This document shows positions 8,465-18,542 of a stretch of 64,000 nucleotides of DNA, piece after piece. The stretch is taken from the NCBI GenBank assembly GCA_030761205.1, contig JAULJL010000032.1, positions 4,159,134-4,223,133 of the forward strand. The letters are read 5' to 3'. Under the pieces are notes generated by a model that was not told where the DNA came from, did no database searches, and saw nothing but the letters and a program-made list of their open reading frames with translations. Position 1 is the first letter of the stretch. Every line of letters begins with the position of its first letter. The position numbers and the translations under genes were made by a program. The stretch is from Fremontodendron californicum (Eukaryota; Streptophyta; Magnoliopsida; Malvales; Malvaceae).

Positions 8465-10074
8465 GTTGTGTTTTAAGCAATTTAGAAGTATTCATTCTGA
8501 ACAAGGTCTGAGTAAGGGAGACTTGAGACACACCTTGTCAGTTTGATTTTAATCTTTTTATGTTTACTTGTTAATTTTTGTTTAGTATTTTAAGATTATT
8601 TAGGTTGCATGAGTTTGTTTTGTTTTGAGTCTTGGCTGTTCCTATTCTTATGTTATTAGTTCTTTTCTCTTACACATGATTCTTTCATTTGGGTTAATAG
8701 ACTTACATTGAGGACAATGTAAGAATTAAGTGTGGGGGGAATGATTTAGGATTTCTTTTATTTTTGTCTACTATTTTTTTTTTATGAGTCTTTATTATAA
8801 TTTTTAGTGTGTTTTAGTTCCTTTTTAATACAATGATGAGATATGAATTGCATAAGTCTAAAATAAAGTTATTAGTGAGAAGATTTTCATGAGAATTGAG
8901 CTTGATATCATTCTTTTTTTATGAGCCAATGTTAATATGATATGTTGATTGAGAAAGAAGCATGTTTAGACTTAATCTGACTTGTATAATCATCCTTGTG
9001 AGTTTTTGAGCCTATAATGATTGATGCATTATACAAATCAATCTAATTTCTTTCTTGAGTGCTCTTATGATTACAGGATTCTCTAGAACTTGCTTTAAAC
9101 CGTTTGAGACTATATTGATACATGTGACAACATGAATATGATAGAGGCATTAGGATTTTTAGCCAGAGCCAAACAGCCATCCCTTATTGATGTTCCAAGA
9201 GAACACACCCTTAGTGAACCAATTTGAGCCTACATTGAATAAGCTATCTCTTTGGTAACCATAACTTGTCCCTAACCTAAATATACTTATATCTTTACCT
9301 TTGTTCCAAAGATGAATTAGCATGTTTTGAGACAAGTTGCAAAGACAAGGGATATTTTTAGTTAAAAATTTGGGTTAGAAACAAGAAATAAGTGTGGGGG
9401 GGAAAGAAAAGAAAAGTCAAAAAAAAAAAAATATGAATCATCTCTTGAATTTTGGGAAAAAGAAAAAGATGTTACAAAGTTGTTCAGAATGAAGAAAAGG
9501 CCCAACATAAATATCCGGCCTAGGTGACTATGTACTTGTAAAGAGTTTTGAGAAGTTTCTTTGTATGATCTTTTTATGTCTCTAAACTTTATGAACTCTT
9601 TGGAACCTTTGTGATATCTTTATCCTTTTGTTCTTCAACCACATTACAAACCCCTTGGCCCCATTACAACCTTGATTAAAGACCTCTTGATTCATGAAGT
9701 TGTATGATCTAAATAGTGGAGAATAGGTGGACAAGCAAGAATATGGTAGAACTGTTTTCATGAGATTGATTGAGTGTAAACACTTCACCACTACTTTAAA
9801 GAGTGAAAATCATGAGGGTATCCCATGTGAGAAGTTGAGATTAAATTTGAACATGCAATATTTTGATTGAGATATGTTATGCTAATATTGGCTTAACTCA
9901 AACAATTTACATTCAAGCATGATTTTTTGTGAAATTCTTTAAGCTATTGATTAGTTTATAAGACTTGTTCAAATATTGTATCTAATTTGTATTGAAAGGA
10001 TTAGGAGTAAATATTTTTAGTATATGCAGTTTATTTATATTTTAGTTTTTCAATGTTTGTGGGTATCGTTCTAG

Positions 10075-10123
10075 TAAACCCTCACGAGACTAAACTCGTC
10101 CACTAGGGACACCTAGGGGTTTA
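10075..10123 (+). ncRNA. Conserved three-way-junction RNA-like element, E1
   Basis: TAAACCC (10075-10081) pairs perfectly with GGGTTTA (10117-10123). Inside are two perfect hairpins: ACGAG/CTCGT (10084-10099) and CTAGG/CCTAG (10103-10116). The block and its right flank are almost unchanged in every copy in the window, while surrounding AT-rich sequence varies. It sits about 120 nt before the polypurine tract, so it would be in the genomic RNA. Function is unknown; packaging, export or reverse transcription are possibilities. Confidence 0.5.
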
Positions 10124-10209
10124 AAGGCTTGTGTCACATGCTAAGTGCCACCGTGATTTCCTACGAAAATGGATTAGATTAGATTTTCTTATTTTATTTT
10201 TATTGAGTC

Positions 10210-10246
10210 GTTGCTAGGGACTAGCAACAATCTAAGTGTGGGGGTG
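10210..10246 (+). other. Hairpin and polypurine tract, E1
   Basis: A perfect hairpin GTTGCTAG-GGA-CTAGCAAC (10210-10228) is followed after 5 nt by AAGTGTGGGGGTG (10234-10246), which abuts the 3' LTR. The G-rich tract is in the position of the plus-strand primer. The hairpin is kept in all copies. Confidence 0.75.
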
Positions 10247-10575
10247 TGATAACTCGTATAATTATATAGTTTTTAGTTATGTTTTATTAATGTTTTGTGT
10301 CAAATAAGAGTTATTATTGTTTAGTCTAATTGTGTTTATGATCTTTTATATTTTTATGTATTTTGGTGTTTTTCACAAGTTTCTTTGAGTGATTTCAGAT
10401 TACTAGAATTAAGGGCAAATCCAGTTCAGTTTCAGTTCCGACACCTTTTGCCATATCAGCTATATCTCGAGTTTCACTGAAGCAATAAGGCTGAAATTTG
10501 TAGCCATGCAAAGCTAAGAGGCATAGCTATCTTTTTCATGTTTTACACTTCTTAAAACGGAGTCGTATTCCCTAG

Positions 10576-10937
10576 CGAAATGGACCATCAAGTTGGCTGA
10601 TGTGCAATGACGTCTGTGCTGACATGTTTTCGTATTATGCCCGTATCTTCTTATCCACATCAGCAAATGAGCTGATTCCAACGGCTATGGTTCCGTAACT
10701 GATAGGGGAACCTTTGTCTAGAAGACCATGTGATCAGATCAGGCCTCCAATATTGAATAAATCGACCATCAAGGTGGCTGATGTGTAATGACATCTGTGC
10801 TGACATGTTTTCGTATTTTGCCCATATCTGCTTAACCACATCAGCAAATGAGCTGATTCCAACGGCTATGGTTCCGTAACTGATAGGGGAACCTTTTTCT
10901 AGAAGACCATGTGATCAGATCAGGCCTCCAATATTGA
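10576..10937 (+). repeat. U3 tandem repeat, 2 x 181 bp (E1 3' LTR)
   Basis: Each unit begins near CCATCAAG-TTGGCTGAT, contains a TGACGTC-like site (intact at 10608, TGACATC in the second copy) and ends with TGATCAGATCAGGCC. A partial third copy follows. The position upstream of the TATA box suggests an enhancer; ACGT cores of this kind are bZIP/TGA targets. Confidence 0.8.
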
Positions 10938-11033
10938 CGAAATCGACCATCAAGTTGGCTGATCAAAATCGTCATATACCTACCTTTGAAATTTGTAAAG
11001 CTTGTCTCTTGTCATTTAGCCCTCCAAAATGTG

Positions 11034-11041
11034 TATAAATA
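11034..11041 (+). promoter_or_regulatory. LTR TATA box (E1 3' LTR)
   Basis: TATAAATA sits in GTGTATAAATAGAGGGCC. The same box occurs at 28834 (E3) and 48697 (E4), and on the minus strand at 15771 (Y) and 60233 (W). It would set the start of the genomic RNA about 30 nt downstream. Confidence 0.75.
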
Positions 11042-12335
11042 GAGGGCCTTGGATGATTGTAAGGGATCATATTGGAGATTGGTAGGATATTAGCCATTTT
11101 AACAAAATTCTCTAAGTTTTCTTCTTCTTTCTTTTCTCTAGTTTTCTTTCTTTTCTCTAGTTTTCTTTTTCTTTAGAGAGAGCAAGAGGTTGGATAATTA
11201 ATATTCTTCCTCTTCTTCTTTCTTTCTTTTATTTTCTTCTTAGATTTTCTTTAATTTTATGTTTATGTTTACAATGCCTATGCTAGGCTAAACTTCTATT
11301 TGGTTAAGCGTGATTTCAAAGCCCTAGACATGTTTTGTGAGTGATTTTCAGATTCTATCTATCATTAATTTTCTATCAAAGTTGCTTATGTTCTTCTACA
11401 AGAATTGTTCATGATGTTGTCTTGATTTATTTAGGTGTACAACTAGATAGATCTTGATAATTATCTATTGCTAGTCTAGGAGTCTTGATCCGTGTAATTG
11501 TCTTGATTTCCTATTCATAAGTGGCAATTTGTGATTAATGATAATGGTCAAGTTTTCAATAATTGCAAAGTGGAACATAACCTAAGTTGAACAATCCGAG
11601 CTTATGTGTTTGTTGCTTAGATCAATCTATCTTTCTCATCATAAAGCTGCCATTAAATTGAATTTAGAGAGCTTATTCTAGGTTGTTTAATGGTTAGAGA
11701 TTAAATAGAGAGCTTGTTCTATTTAACGACAAACTAAGGAAAGATTGGGATAACAGAGCTTGTTGTTATCTACGGTTGTTAACTTTGATAGTTGGTTGAT
11801 ATTGATAGATCTGAATTTGATTCTTAATGATGTCTAGTGGTGGAGAATGAAACCTTAACCATATTTTTCATATTTGATTCTTCTTACTTACTTGTTTTCT
11901 TACTTTTCTAGTTTGCTTATTTTTAAAAGTATATTTATTTTTATTGGCTGGTTATACCGCCTAATTTGTATATTAACTTTGTTTTATTTTTATTGGCTGG
12001 TTATACCGCCTAATTTAGTATATATATTTTTATTGGCTGGTTATACCGCCTAATTTAGTATATATATTTTTATTGGCTGGTTATACCGCCTAATTTAGTA
12101 TATATATTTTTATTGGCTGGTTATACCGCCTTGCATCTTATTCCTATTATTTACTTTAGTTTAAATCTGGCTTCAAAAAACCCCTTTTCTTTTATTGTTC
12201 TTGAATTTAAGTTTTAAACTATTAACTTATAAACTAAAACCCAATCCCTGAGGACTCGACCCTTGCTAACTACTATACTTACAATTTATCTTTTTAGTGC
12301 AAGGTTAAATAAGATACACTCTTTTGGGTGCATCA

Positions 12336-14391
12336 GTCTCCCTAATAGAATAGGTGTGGGATTAGAAGACATCTCATCTTCCATCTCAATAACATAAAAG
12401 TCAGCGGGAAAAACCAATTCATTAACCTGTACAAGAACGTCTTCTACAACTCCTCTTGGATAAGTGTTAGAACGGTCAGCAAGTTGTATTATAACACCGG
12501 TTTCCTCTAATGGTCCTAGATTCAATGAAGCATAAATTGAATATGGCATGACATTAATAGATGCCCCTAGATCTAGCATAGCACGCTCAAACCTGGTGTT
12601 GCCTATCTTACAAGGAATGGTAAACATACCTGGATCCTTGCATTTAGGTGGGAGTTTCTTTTGAAGAACAGCTGACACATTCTCCCCCACACTTACCTTT
12701 TCATTCCATTTCAACTTTCGTTTAGATGTGCACAACTCTTTTAGGAACTTGGCATATCTTGGCACTTGCTTGATAGCATCTAGTAAAGGAATGTTCACCT
12801 CTACTTTCCGGAAGGTTTCCAAAATTTCCTTCTCTTGCTCCTCCTTCTTGGACTTTGCTAACCTGCTAGGAAAAGGTGGAGTAGTTATATAAGAAGGAAA
12901 GGATGGTTTAGGAATTACCTTTTTTAGTGGCTCGTTGGGATGTGAAGAGGATGCCATGGTATTGTTCTCCCTTTGAGCACTATCATTTTGTGGTGTCTCT
13001 AGCTGTTTCCCACTTCTTAGATTTATAGCATTGGCATTCTCTCTTGGATTCACTATGGTTTGGGAAGGTAATTTCCCAGAATCCCTTGCTTGCATTTGAC
13101 TCATGGTTGTTGCCAATTGCCCTATTTGAGTCTCCAAATTTCGAATACTTGTCTTTGTTTCCTGTTGAAATTGAATTGTATTAGTAGAAAGAGCTTTAAC
13201 AAGATCTTCAAGAGAAGTACCTGAATTTTGGGTGGGTGGTAGTTGTTGTCGGGTTTGGTATGGTTGTTGCACTCTTTGCTGAAAACCCGGTGGCCTGTGG
13301 TCAAATGGTGGAGGAATAGTTTGTGATTGGTTCCCTCTATAATTGAAGTTTGGATGATCCCTCCATCCTAGATTGTAAGTGTTTGAGTAGGGATCATATT
13401 TCCTTGATTGGTTCTGAAATCCACCCATGGCATTCACATGTTCATTGGTATCCTCTTGAAGTGTTGGACACATATCAGTTTGGTGCCCTATGTTTGAACA
13501 TATGCCACAAGCCTTTATTTGTTGTATTTTACCTACAGCCAATTGTTGAACAAGAGAAGTCAGTTTATCAAATTTTTGTTCAAGGGATGATATACTTACC
13601 TCATTAACTCTCTTGGGTTGTGGTGGTGGATCTTGTCTCATTGAGAACTGTTGAGAATTGGCTGCCATGTTGGAGATTAATGTTCTAGCAGCCCTGGGAG
13701 TCTTATCAACTAGAGCTCCCCCACTAGCGGCATCTATCATACTTCTCTCCATGGGCATGAGACCTTCATAGAAGTATTGGATGAGAAGTTGTTCACTTAT
13801 CTGATGGTGTGGACATGAGGCACAAAGTTTCTTGAACCTCTCCCAATATTCATATAAGGATTCTCCGTTGTATTGCCGAATCCCACATATCTCTTTCCTA
13901 ATGTTGGCAGCCTTAGATGCTGGGAAATACCTTTCCAAGAATGCTTTCTTCAAATCATTCCATGTAGTGATGGTCCCGGATGGTAGATAGTAGAGCCATT
14001 CCTTTGCTGAATCAGCTAGAGAGAATGGGAAGGCTCTCAACTTAACTTGCTCTTCCGTGACCCCTGTTGGTCTCATGCTTGAGCAAACTACATGGAATTC
14101 CTTGAGGTGCTTATTTGGATCCTCTCCTGCAAAACCATGAAAAGTTGGGAGAAGATGAATCAAACCAGATTTTAATTCAAAAGCTACCTCAAGATTAGCA
14201 TATTCAATGCATAATGGTTGTTGACCCAAGTCCGGAGCGGCTAGCTCCTTGAGAGTTCGGTTGTCAGCTGCTGCCATCTCTCCTTGCTTCTCTTGGATGT
14301 TTTGGATCAACTCCTCGATTGGTTGTTGGTGAGAAGTTATAAATTCCCGAATTTTCCTAAGTCGTAAGTCTTCTTCGGGAGCTTGGAACAT
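12336..14391 (-). pseudogene. gag (truncated by E1 insertion), Y
   Basis: The first 685 codons of the same polyprotein as E1 gag-pol, with no stop or frameshift: capsid-type domain, CCHC knuckle, linker, and the protease DLGAS. The frame stops matching at PILLGR, where the E1 LTR begins, and then runs about 16 codons into LTR sequence. If the rest is present left of E1, the gene was intact before the insertion. Confidence 0.85.
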
Positions 14392-14474
14392 TCACTAATA
14401 AAAAAAATAAGAAAGTAAATAATTAGAACAGAAAATAAGAATAAACCAATAAACTAATAAACTAAAGAAAGCAA

Positions 14475-14492
14475 TCCCCGGCAACGGCGCCA
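14475..14492 (-). other. Primer-binding site, Y
   Basis: Reverse complement of the E1 PBS (tRNA-Asp type), next to the Y 5' LTR. Confidence 0.87.
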
Positions 14493-14498
14493 AAAATT

Positions 14499-16421
14499 TG
14501 ATGCACCCAAAAGAGTGTATCTTATTTAACCTTGCACTAAAAAGATCAATTGTAAGTATAGTAGTTAGCAAGGGTCGAGTCCTCAGGGATTGGGTTTTAG
14601 TTTATAAGTTGATAGTTTAAAACTTAAATTCAAGAACAATAAAAGAAAAGGGGTTTTTGAAATCAGATTTAAACTAAAGTAAATAAAAAGAATAAGATGC
14701 AAGGCGGTATAACCAGCCAATAAAAATATATATACTAAATTAGGCGATATAACCAGCCAATAAAAATATATATACTAAATTAGGCGGTATAACCAGCCAA
14801 TAAAAATAAAACAAAGTTAATATACAAATTAGGCGGTATAACCAGCCAATAAAAATAAAACAAAGTTAATATACAAATTAGGCGGTATAACCAGCCAATA
14901 AAAATAAATATACTTTTAAAAATAAGCAAACTAGAAAAGTAAGAAAACAAGTAAGTAAGAAGAATCAAATATGAAAAATATGGTTAAGGTTTCATTCTCC
15001 ACCACTAGACATCATTAAGAATCAATTTCAGATCTATCAATATCAACCAACTATCAAAGTTAACAACCGTAGATAACAACAAGCTCTGTTACCCCAATCT
15101 TAGTTTGTCGTTAAATAGAACAAGCTCTCTATTTAATCTCTAACCATTAAACAACCTAGAACAAGCTCTCTAAATTCAATTTAATGGCAGCTTTATGATG
15201 AGAAAGATAGGTTGATCTAAGCAACAAACACATAAGCTCGGATTGTTCAACTTAGGTTATATTCCACTTTGCAATTATTGAAAACTTGACCATAATCATT
15301 AATCACAAATTGCCACTTATGAATAGGAAATCAAGACAATTACACGGATCAAGACTCCTAAACTAGCAATAGATAATTATCAAGATCTATCTAGTTGTAC
15401 ACCTAAATAAATCAAGACAACATCATGAACAATTCTTGTAGAAGAACATAAGCAACTTTGATAGAAAATTAATGATAGATAGAATCTGAAAATCAATCAC
15501 AAAACATGTCTAGGGCTTTGAAATCACCCTTAACCAAATAGAAGTTTAGCCTAGCATAGGCATTATAAACATAAAATTAAATAGAATCTAAGAAGAAAAT
15601 AAAAGAAAGAAAGAAGAAGAAGAAGAATATTAATTATCCAACCTCTTGCTCTTTCTAAAGAAAAAGAAAACTAGAGAAAAGAAAGAAGAAGAAAACTTAG
15701 AGAATTTTATTAAAATGGCTAATATCCTACCAATCTACAATATGATCCCTTACAATCATCCAAGGCCCTCTATTTATACACATTTTGGAGGGCTAAATGA
15801 CAAGAGACAAGCTTTACAAATTTCAAAGGTAGGTATAATAGGTGGGTGCATTTTCTAACAATTTTCGTCATATATGACGATTTTGATCAGCCAACTTGAT
15901 GGTCAATTTTGTCAATTTTGGAGGCCTTATCTGATCACATGGTCTTCTAGAAAAATGTTACCCTATCAGTTGCTGATCCATAGCCGTTGGAATCAGCTCA
16001 TTTGCTGATGTGGATAAGAAGATATGGGCATAATACGAAAATAGGTCAGCACAGACGTCATTGCACATCAGCCAACTTGATGGTCGATTTCGCTAGGGAA
16101 AACGACTCCGTTTCAAGAAGTGTAAAACATGAAAAAGATAGATATGCCTCTTATCATTGCATGGCTACAAATTTCAGCCTTATTGCTTCAGTGAAACTCG
16201 AGATATAGCTGATATGGAAAAAGGTGTCGGAACTGGAACTGAACTGGATTTGCCCTTAATTCTAGTAATCTGAAATCACTCAAAGAAACTTGTGAAAAAC
16301 ACCAAAATACATAAAAATATAAAAGATCATAAACACAATTAGACTAAACAATAATAACTCGTATTTGACACAAAACAATAATAAAACATAACTAAAAACT
16401 ATATAATTATACAAGTTATCA
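14499..16421 (-). repeat. Y 5' LTR (family A, 1923 bp)
   Basis: Complete inverted LTR from TGATGCACCC to GTTATCA, with only one 181-bp U3 unit. Its TATA box is at 15771-15778. Its U5 half shares diagnostic variants with the E1 5' LTR, while its U3/R half does not. No gene is present. Confidence 0.9.
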
Positions 16422-17014
16422 GGTATAATAGGTGGGTGCATTTTTCTAACAATTTTCGTCATATTGTATGACAATTTTGATCAGCCAACTTGATGGTCGA
16501 TTTTGTCAATTTTGGAGGCCTGATCTGATCACATGGTCTTCTAGAAAAATGTTCCCCTATCAGTTACTGATCCATAGTCATTGGAATCAGCTCATTTTCT
16601 GATGTGGATAAGAATATATGGGCAAAATACGAAAACAGGTCAGCACAGACGTCATTGCACATCAGCCAACTTGATGGTCGATTTCGCTAGGAAAAACGAC
16701 TCCGTTTCAAGAAGTGTAAAACATGAAAAAGATAGATATCCCTCTTAACTTTGCACGGTTAAAATTTCAGCCTTATTGCTTCAGTGAAACTCGAGATATA
16801 GCTGATATGGCAAAAGGTGTCAGAACTGGAACTGAACTGGATTTGCCCTTAATTCTAGTAATCTGAAATCACTCAAAGAAACTTGTGAAAAACACCAAAT
16901 TACATAAAAATATAAAAGATCATAAACACAATTACACTAAACAATAATAACTCGTATTTGACACAAAACAATAATAAAACATAACTAAAAACTATATAAT
17001 TATACGAGTTATCA
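16422..17014 (-). repeat. X: LTR 5' end (family A fragment)
   Basis: 593 bp equal to the U3 end of an inverted family-A LTR, ending GAGTTATCA at 17014. It is split from its remainder by insertion of Y (expected TSD GGTAT at 16422-16426). X is itself inserted in the leader of E2, where sequence resumes with CTTGG. Confidence 0.82.
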
Positions 17015-17099
17015 CTTGGTTTATTCTTATTTTCAGTTCTAATTAGTATTATTTTCTTGTACATACATGTTTTTCTTTTCAAATTTTGAAAAAAAAAAG

Positions 17100-18038
17100 A
17101 TGGAATTAAGCAATCTAACACTTGAAGAGTTGGTGGCATACATGAACATGGAGAATCAACAAGCCAATCTCACCTCCCCAGTTCAACAATTGGCCATGGG
17201 AGGATGTCAAGGCCATCAATGGTTCCAAGACCAACCGCATGATCATTACTCCAACACTTACCATGAGGGATGGTGGGATCATACTAATTATGGCTACTCG
17301 AAAAATTACCAAGAAGTAGATCCTTATGCCAATTACACTCATCCATCTAGCTTCAATCAATCATGGTCTCAAGAACCAGATCTTTTTCAACCACCACATA
17401 TGACTCAAAACTCAGATACTTCTCTAGAAGATCTTGTGTATTCCCTTGTTACTGATACTTTGCAATTTCAACAGGAAACAAGGGCAAGCATCCAGAGTTT
17501 GGAAAAGCAAATGAGCCAATTGGCTAGTAGTATGGTGGGATGGGTAGCACAAAGATCTGAAGAACTTCCTGCCCAAACGATGATTAACCCAAAGGAGAAT
17601 GCTACTATTGTGACCTTGAGGAATGAGGAACAAGATGAGGATGAGACAAAATTAGAGATGGATTCTATTCTTGAAGATAATGAAGCTTCAATTCCAAATA
17701 AGAGTATTTCGGCACCTGAGGTAACGTTTGAGATTCCAATTTTTACTAATGTTTCTTCTCCACCTTTTCCTAGTAGATTCGCAAAGTTCAAGGAGGATGA
17801 ACATGAACAAGACACGCTGGAAACCTTAAACAGTTTGTTTGTGGATGTCATTCAACAAGTACCAAAAGATGCACCATTCGTCGATGAGCAGTGCACTACC
17901 AAGGATGATGGAATAATACTTGTAATGGAGAATGCATCCACTGTTGTGCAAAGAAAGCTTCCTCTCAAACGCATAAATTTGGGAAATTTCATGTATGAGC
18001 CTGACAAGCCTAAAAAGCCAAGAAGGGGAATTGGCTAG
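17100..18038 (+). CDS. Gag-like remnant protein, E2 copy
   Basis: A 312-aa protein that lines up with the C-terminal linker half of E1 Gag and the start of its protease region: DHYSNTYHEGWWDH, TSLEDLV, QFQQETRASIQSLEKQ (coiled coil, about 118-143), SSPPFPSRFAKF, and a final VVQRKLPLKRINLGNFM block. The capsid domain, CCHC knuckle and protease active site are missing. An upstream in-frame ATG at 17067 is not conserved; the ATG at 17100, just after an A-tract, is used in all copies. Role unknown. It may bind helper Gag through the coiled coil. Confidence 0.72.
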   Translation: MELSNLTLEELVAYMNMENQQANLTSPVQQLAMGGCQGHQWFQDQPHDHYSNTYHEGWWDHTNYGYSKNYQEVDPYANYTHPSSFNQSWSQEPDLFQPPHMTQNSDTSLEDLVYSLVTDTLQFQQETRASIQSLEKQMSQLASSMVGWVAQRSEELPAQTMINPKENATIVTLRNEEQDEDETKLEMDSILEDNEASIPNKSISAPEVTFEIPIFTNVSSPPFPSRFAKFKEDEHEQDTLETLNSLFVDVIQQVPKDAPFVDEQCTTKDDGIILVMENASTVVQRKLPLKRINLGNFMYEPDKPKKPRRGIG

Positions 18039-18060
18039 GCTGAAAACAATCAATCAAGTG

Positions 18061-18086
18061 CTAATTGGGGGAGGCAGCCTAATTAG
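18061..18086 (+). other. Conserved hairpin after Gag-like stop, E2
   Basis: CTAATTGGG (18061-18069), loop GGAGGCAG, CCTAATTAG (18078-18086), paired with one G-U. It has the same position and GGCA loop as in E1, E3, E4, W and Z but a different stem sequence. Confidence 0.6.
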
Positions 18087-18542
18087 TGAAAGCATTGCCA
18101 AACTGCCATCCTCAGATTTGCTCTCTTTTTCTTTATCTTTTTCTTATGTTTCTTTGCTAATTGTGTTTAGTGTTTCTAAGTTCATTTAGGCTGCATAAGT
18201 TTATTTTGTTTATTAGTTCTTTTCACTTACACATGATTCTTTCATTTGGGATTAATAGCATTACATTAATGACAATGTAAGAATTATGTGTGGGGGGAAG
18301 AATTTAGGATTTTATTTAGAGTGTTTTGTTTTTTAGTCTTTTTATGTTGTTTTTCTTTCTGATCCTTGTTTTGAAAATAACTAGATGTAAATATAATTTT
18401 TAATTTTTTTAACCCCGGTTAAATGGCGGATAACGGTACTCCGTGATTATTTAAATCGGTTCCATCAGCTACCCACAAAACTGATATTGTATATAAATTT
18501 CTCTTCCAATTTCTCTTTCATTTTTTTTCATTTTTTTTCAGG
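18087..18542 (+). promoter_or_regulatory. Left cassette repeat and NABP leader, E2
   Basis: Holds the left direct repeat of the cassette (about 18140-18325), including hairpin TTACATT/AATGTAA (18261-18280) and a GTGTGGGGGG run. The AACCCCGGTT palindrome, TATATAAAT and a pyrimidine tract ending TTTCAG next to the NABP ATG follow. No gene in it. Confidence 0.45.

Larger units (their letters stand above)
8171..10246 (+). other. E1 non-coding 3' region
   Basis: About 2.1 kb without a convincing gene. In order it holds: hairpin TGACATTG-GGGA-CAATGTCA (8263-8282) followed by a G-run; two copies of a 65-75 bp unit (about 8357-8430 and 8484-8549) whose ACAAGGT and ACCTTGT arms can pair; hairpin CTTACATTG-AGGA-CAATGTAAG (8702-8723) followed by GTGTGGGGGG; a 21-nt all-purine run (9396-9416); a three-way-junction element (10075-10123); and a hairpin before the polypurine tract. 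The same order recurs in E2, E3, E4, W and Z. Confidence 0.75.
1..12335 (+). mobile_element. E1: autonomous Athila-like LTR retrotransposon with NABP + LOG cargo
   Basis: Ty3/gypsy element in the order 5' LTR (cut by the window edge), PBS, gag-pol, NABP-like ORF, LOG-like ORF, long non-coding 3' region, polypurine tract, 3' LTR. The LTR ends in TGCATCA at 840 and 12335, and the 3' LTR starts TGATAACTCG at 10247. Its 3' end sits inside the gag gene of an inverted sister copy (Y), so E1 looks like a nested insertion. The predicted TSD is GTCTC, present on the right at 12336-12340; the left copy would lie outside the window. It is the only copy here with a complete gag-pol, so it could mobilise itself and the non-autonomous relatives. 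Confidence 0.9.
10247..12335 (+). repeat. E1 3' LTR (family A, 2089 bp)
   Basis: Starts TGATAACTCG after the polypurine tract and ends GGGTGCATCA. U3 has two full 181-bp tandem repeats (10576-10756 and 10757-10937) plus a partial third. The TATA box TATAAATA is at 11034-11041. CT-rich R/U5 follows, then the U5 minisatellite at about 11938-12131. No gene is present. Confidence 0.93.
12336..16421 (-). mobile_element. Y: inverted Athila-like element, 5' part (LTR-PBS-gag)
   Basis: Read on the minus strand: 5' LTR (16421 to 14499), PBS, and gag to codon 685, where E1 is inserted. Positions 12336-15091 look like an exact mirror copy of 248-3003 (coordinates sum to 15339, and the encoded 685 Gag residues are identical). 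The 5' end at 16421 (TGATAACTTG) abuts LTR sequence of X, so Y itself sits in another LTR. The remainder of Y should lie to the left of the window. Confidence 0.85.

Noticed and set aside
9582..9791. 69-codon antisense frame in the 3' region, seen in four elements
   Set aside because: Length and start shift between copies (69 versus 66 codons), no recognisable motif; best explained by sequence similarity of the elements.
10576..10950. Regular 181-bp repeats as a possible CRISPR or satellite array
   Set aside because: Only two full units with no spacer pattern, confined to LTR U3; they are LTR enhancer-type repeats.
12286..12335. C-terminal extension LMHPKECILFNLALKR of the Y gag frame
   Set aside because: These codons are read through the inserted E1 LTR and are not part of Gag.
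17015..17099. Possible own 5' LTR/PBS for E2 next to X
   Set aside because: The adjacent LTR is inverted and no PBS lies between; E2's 5' end must be left of the window.
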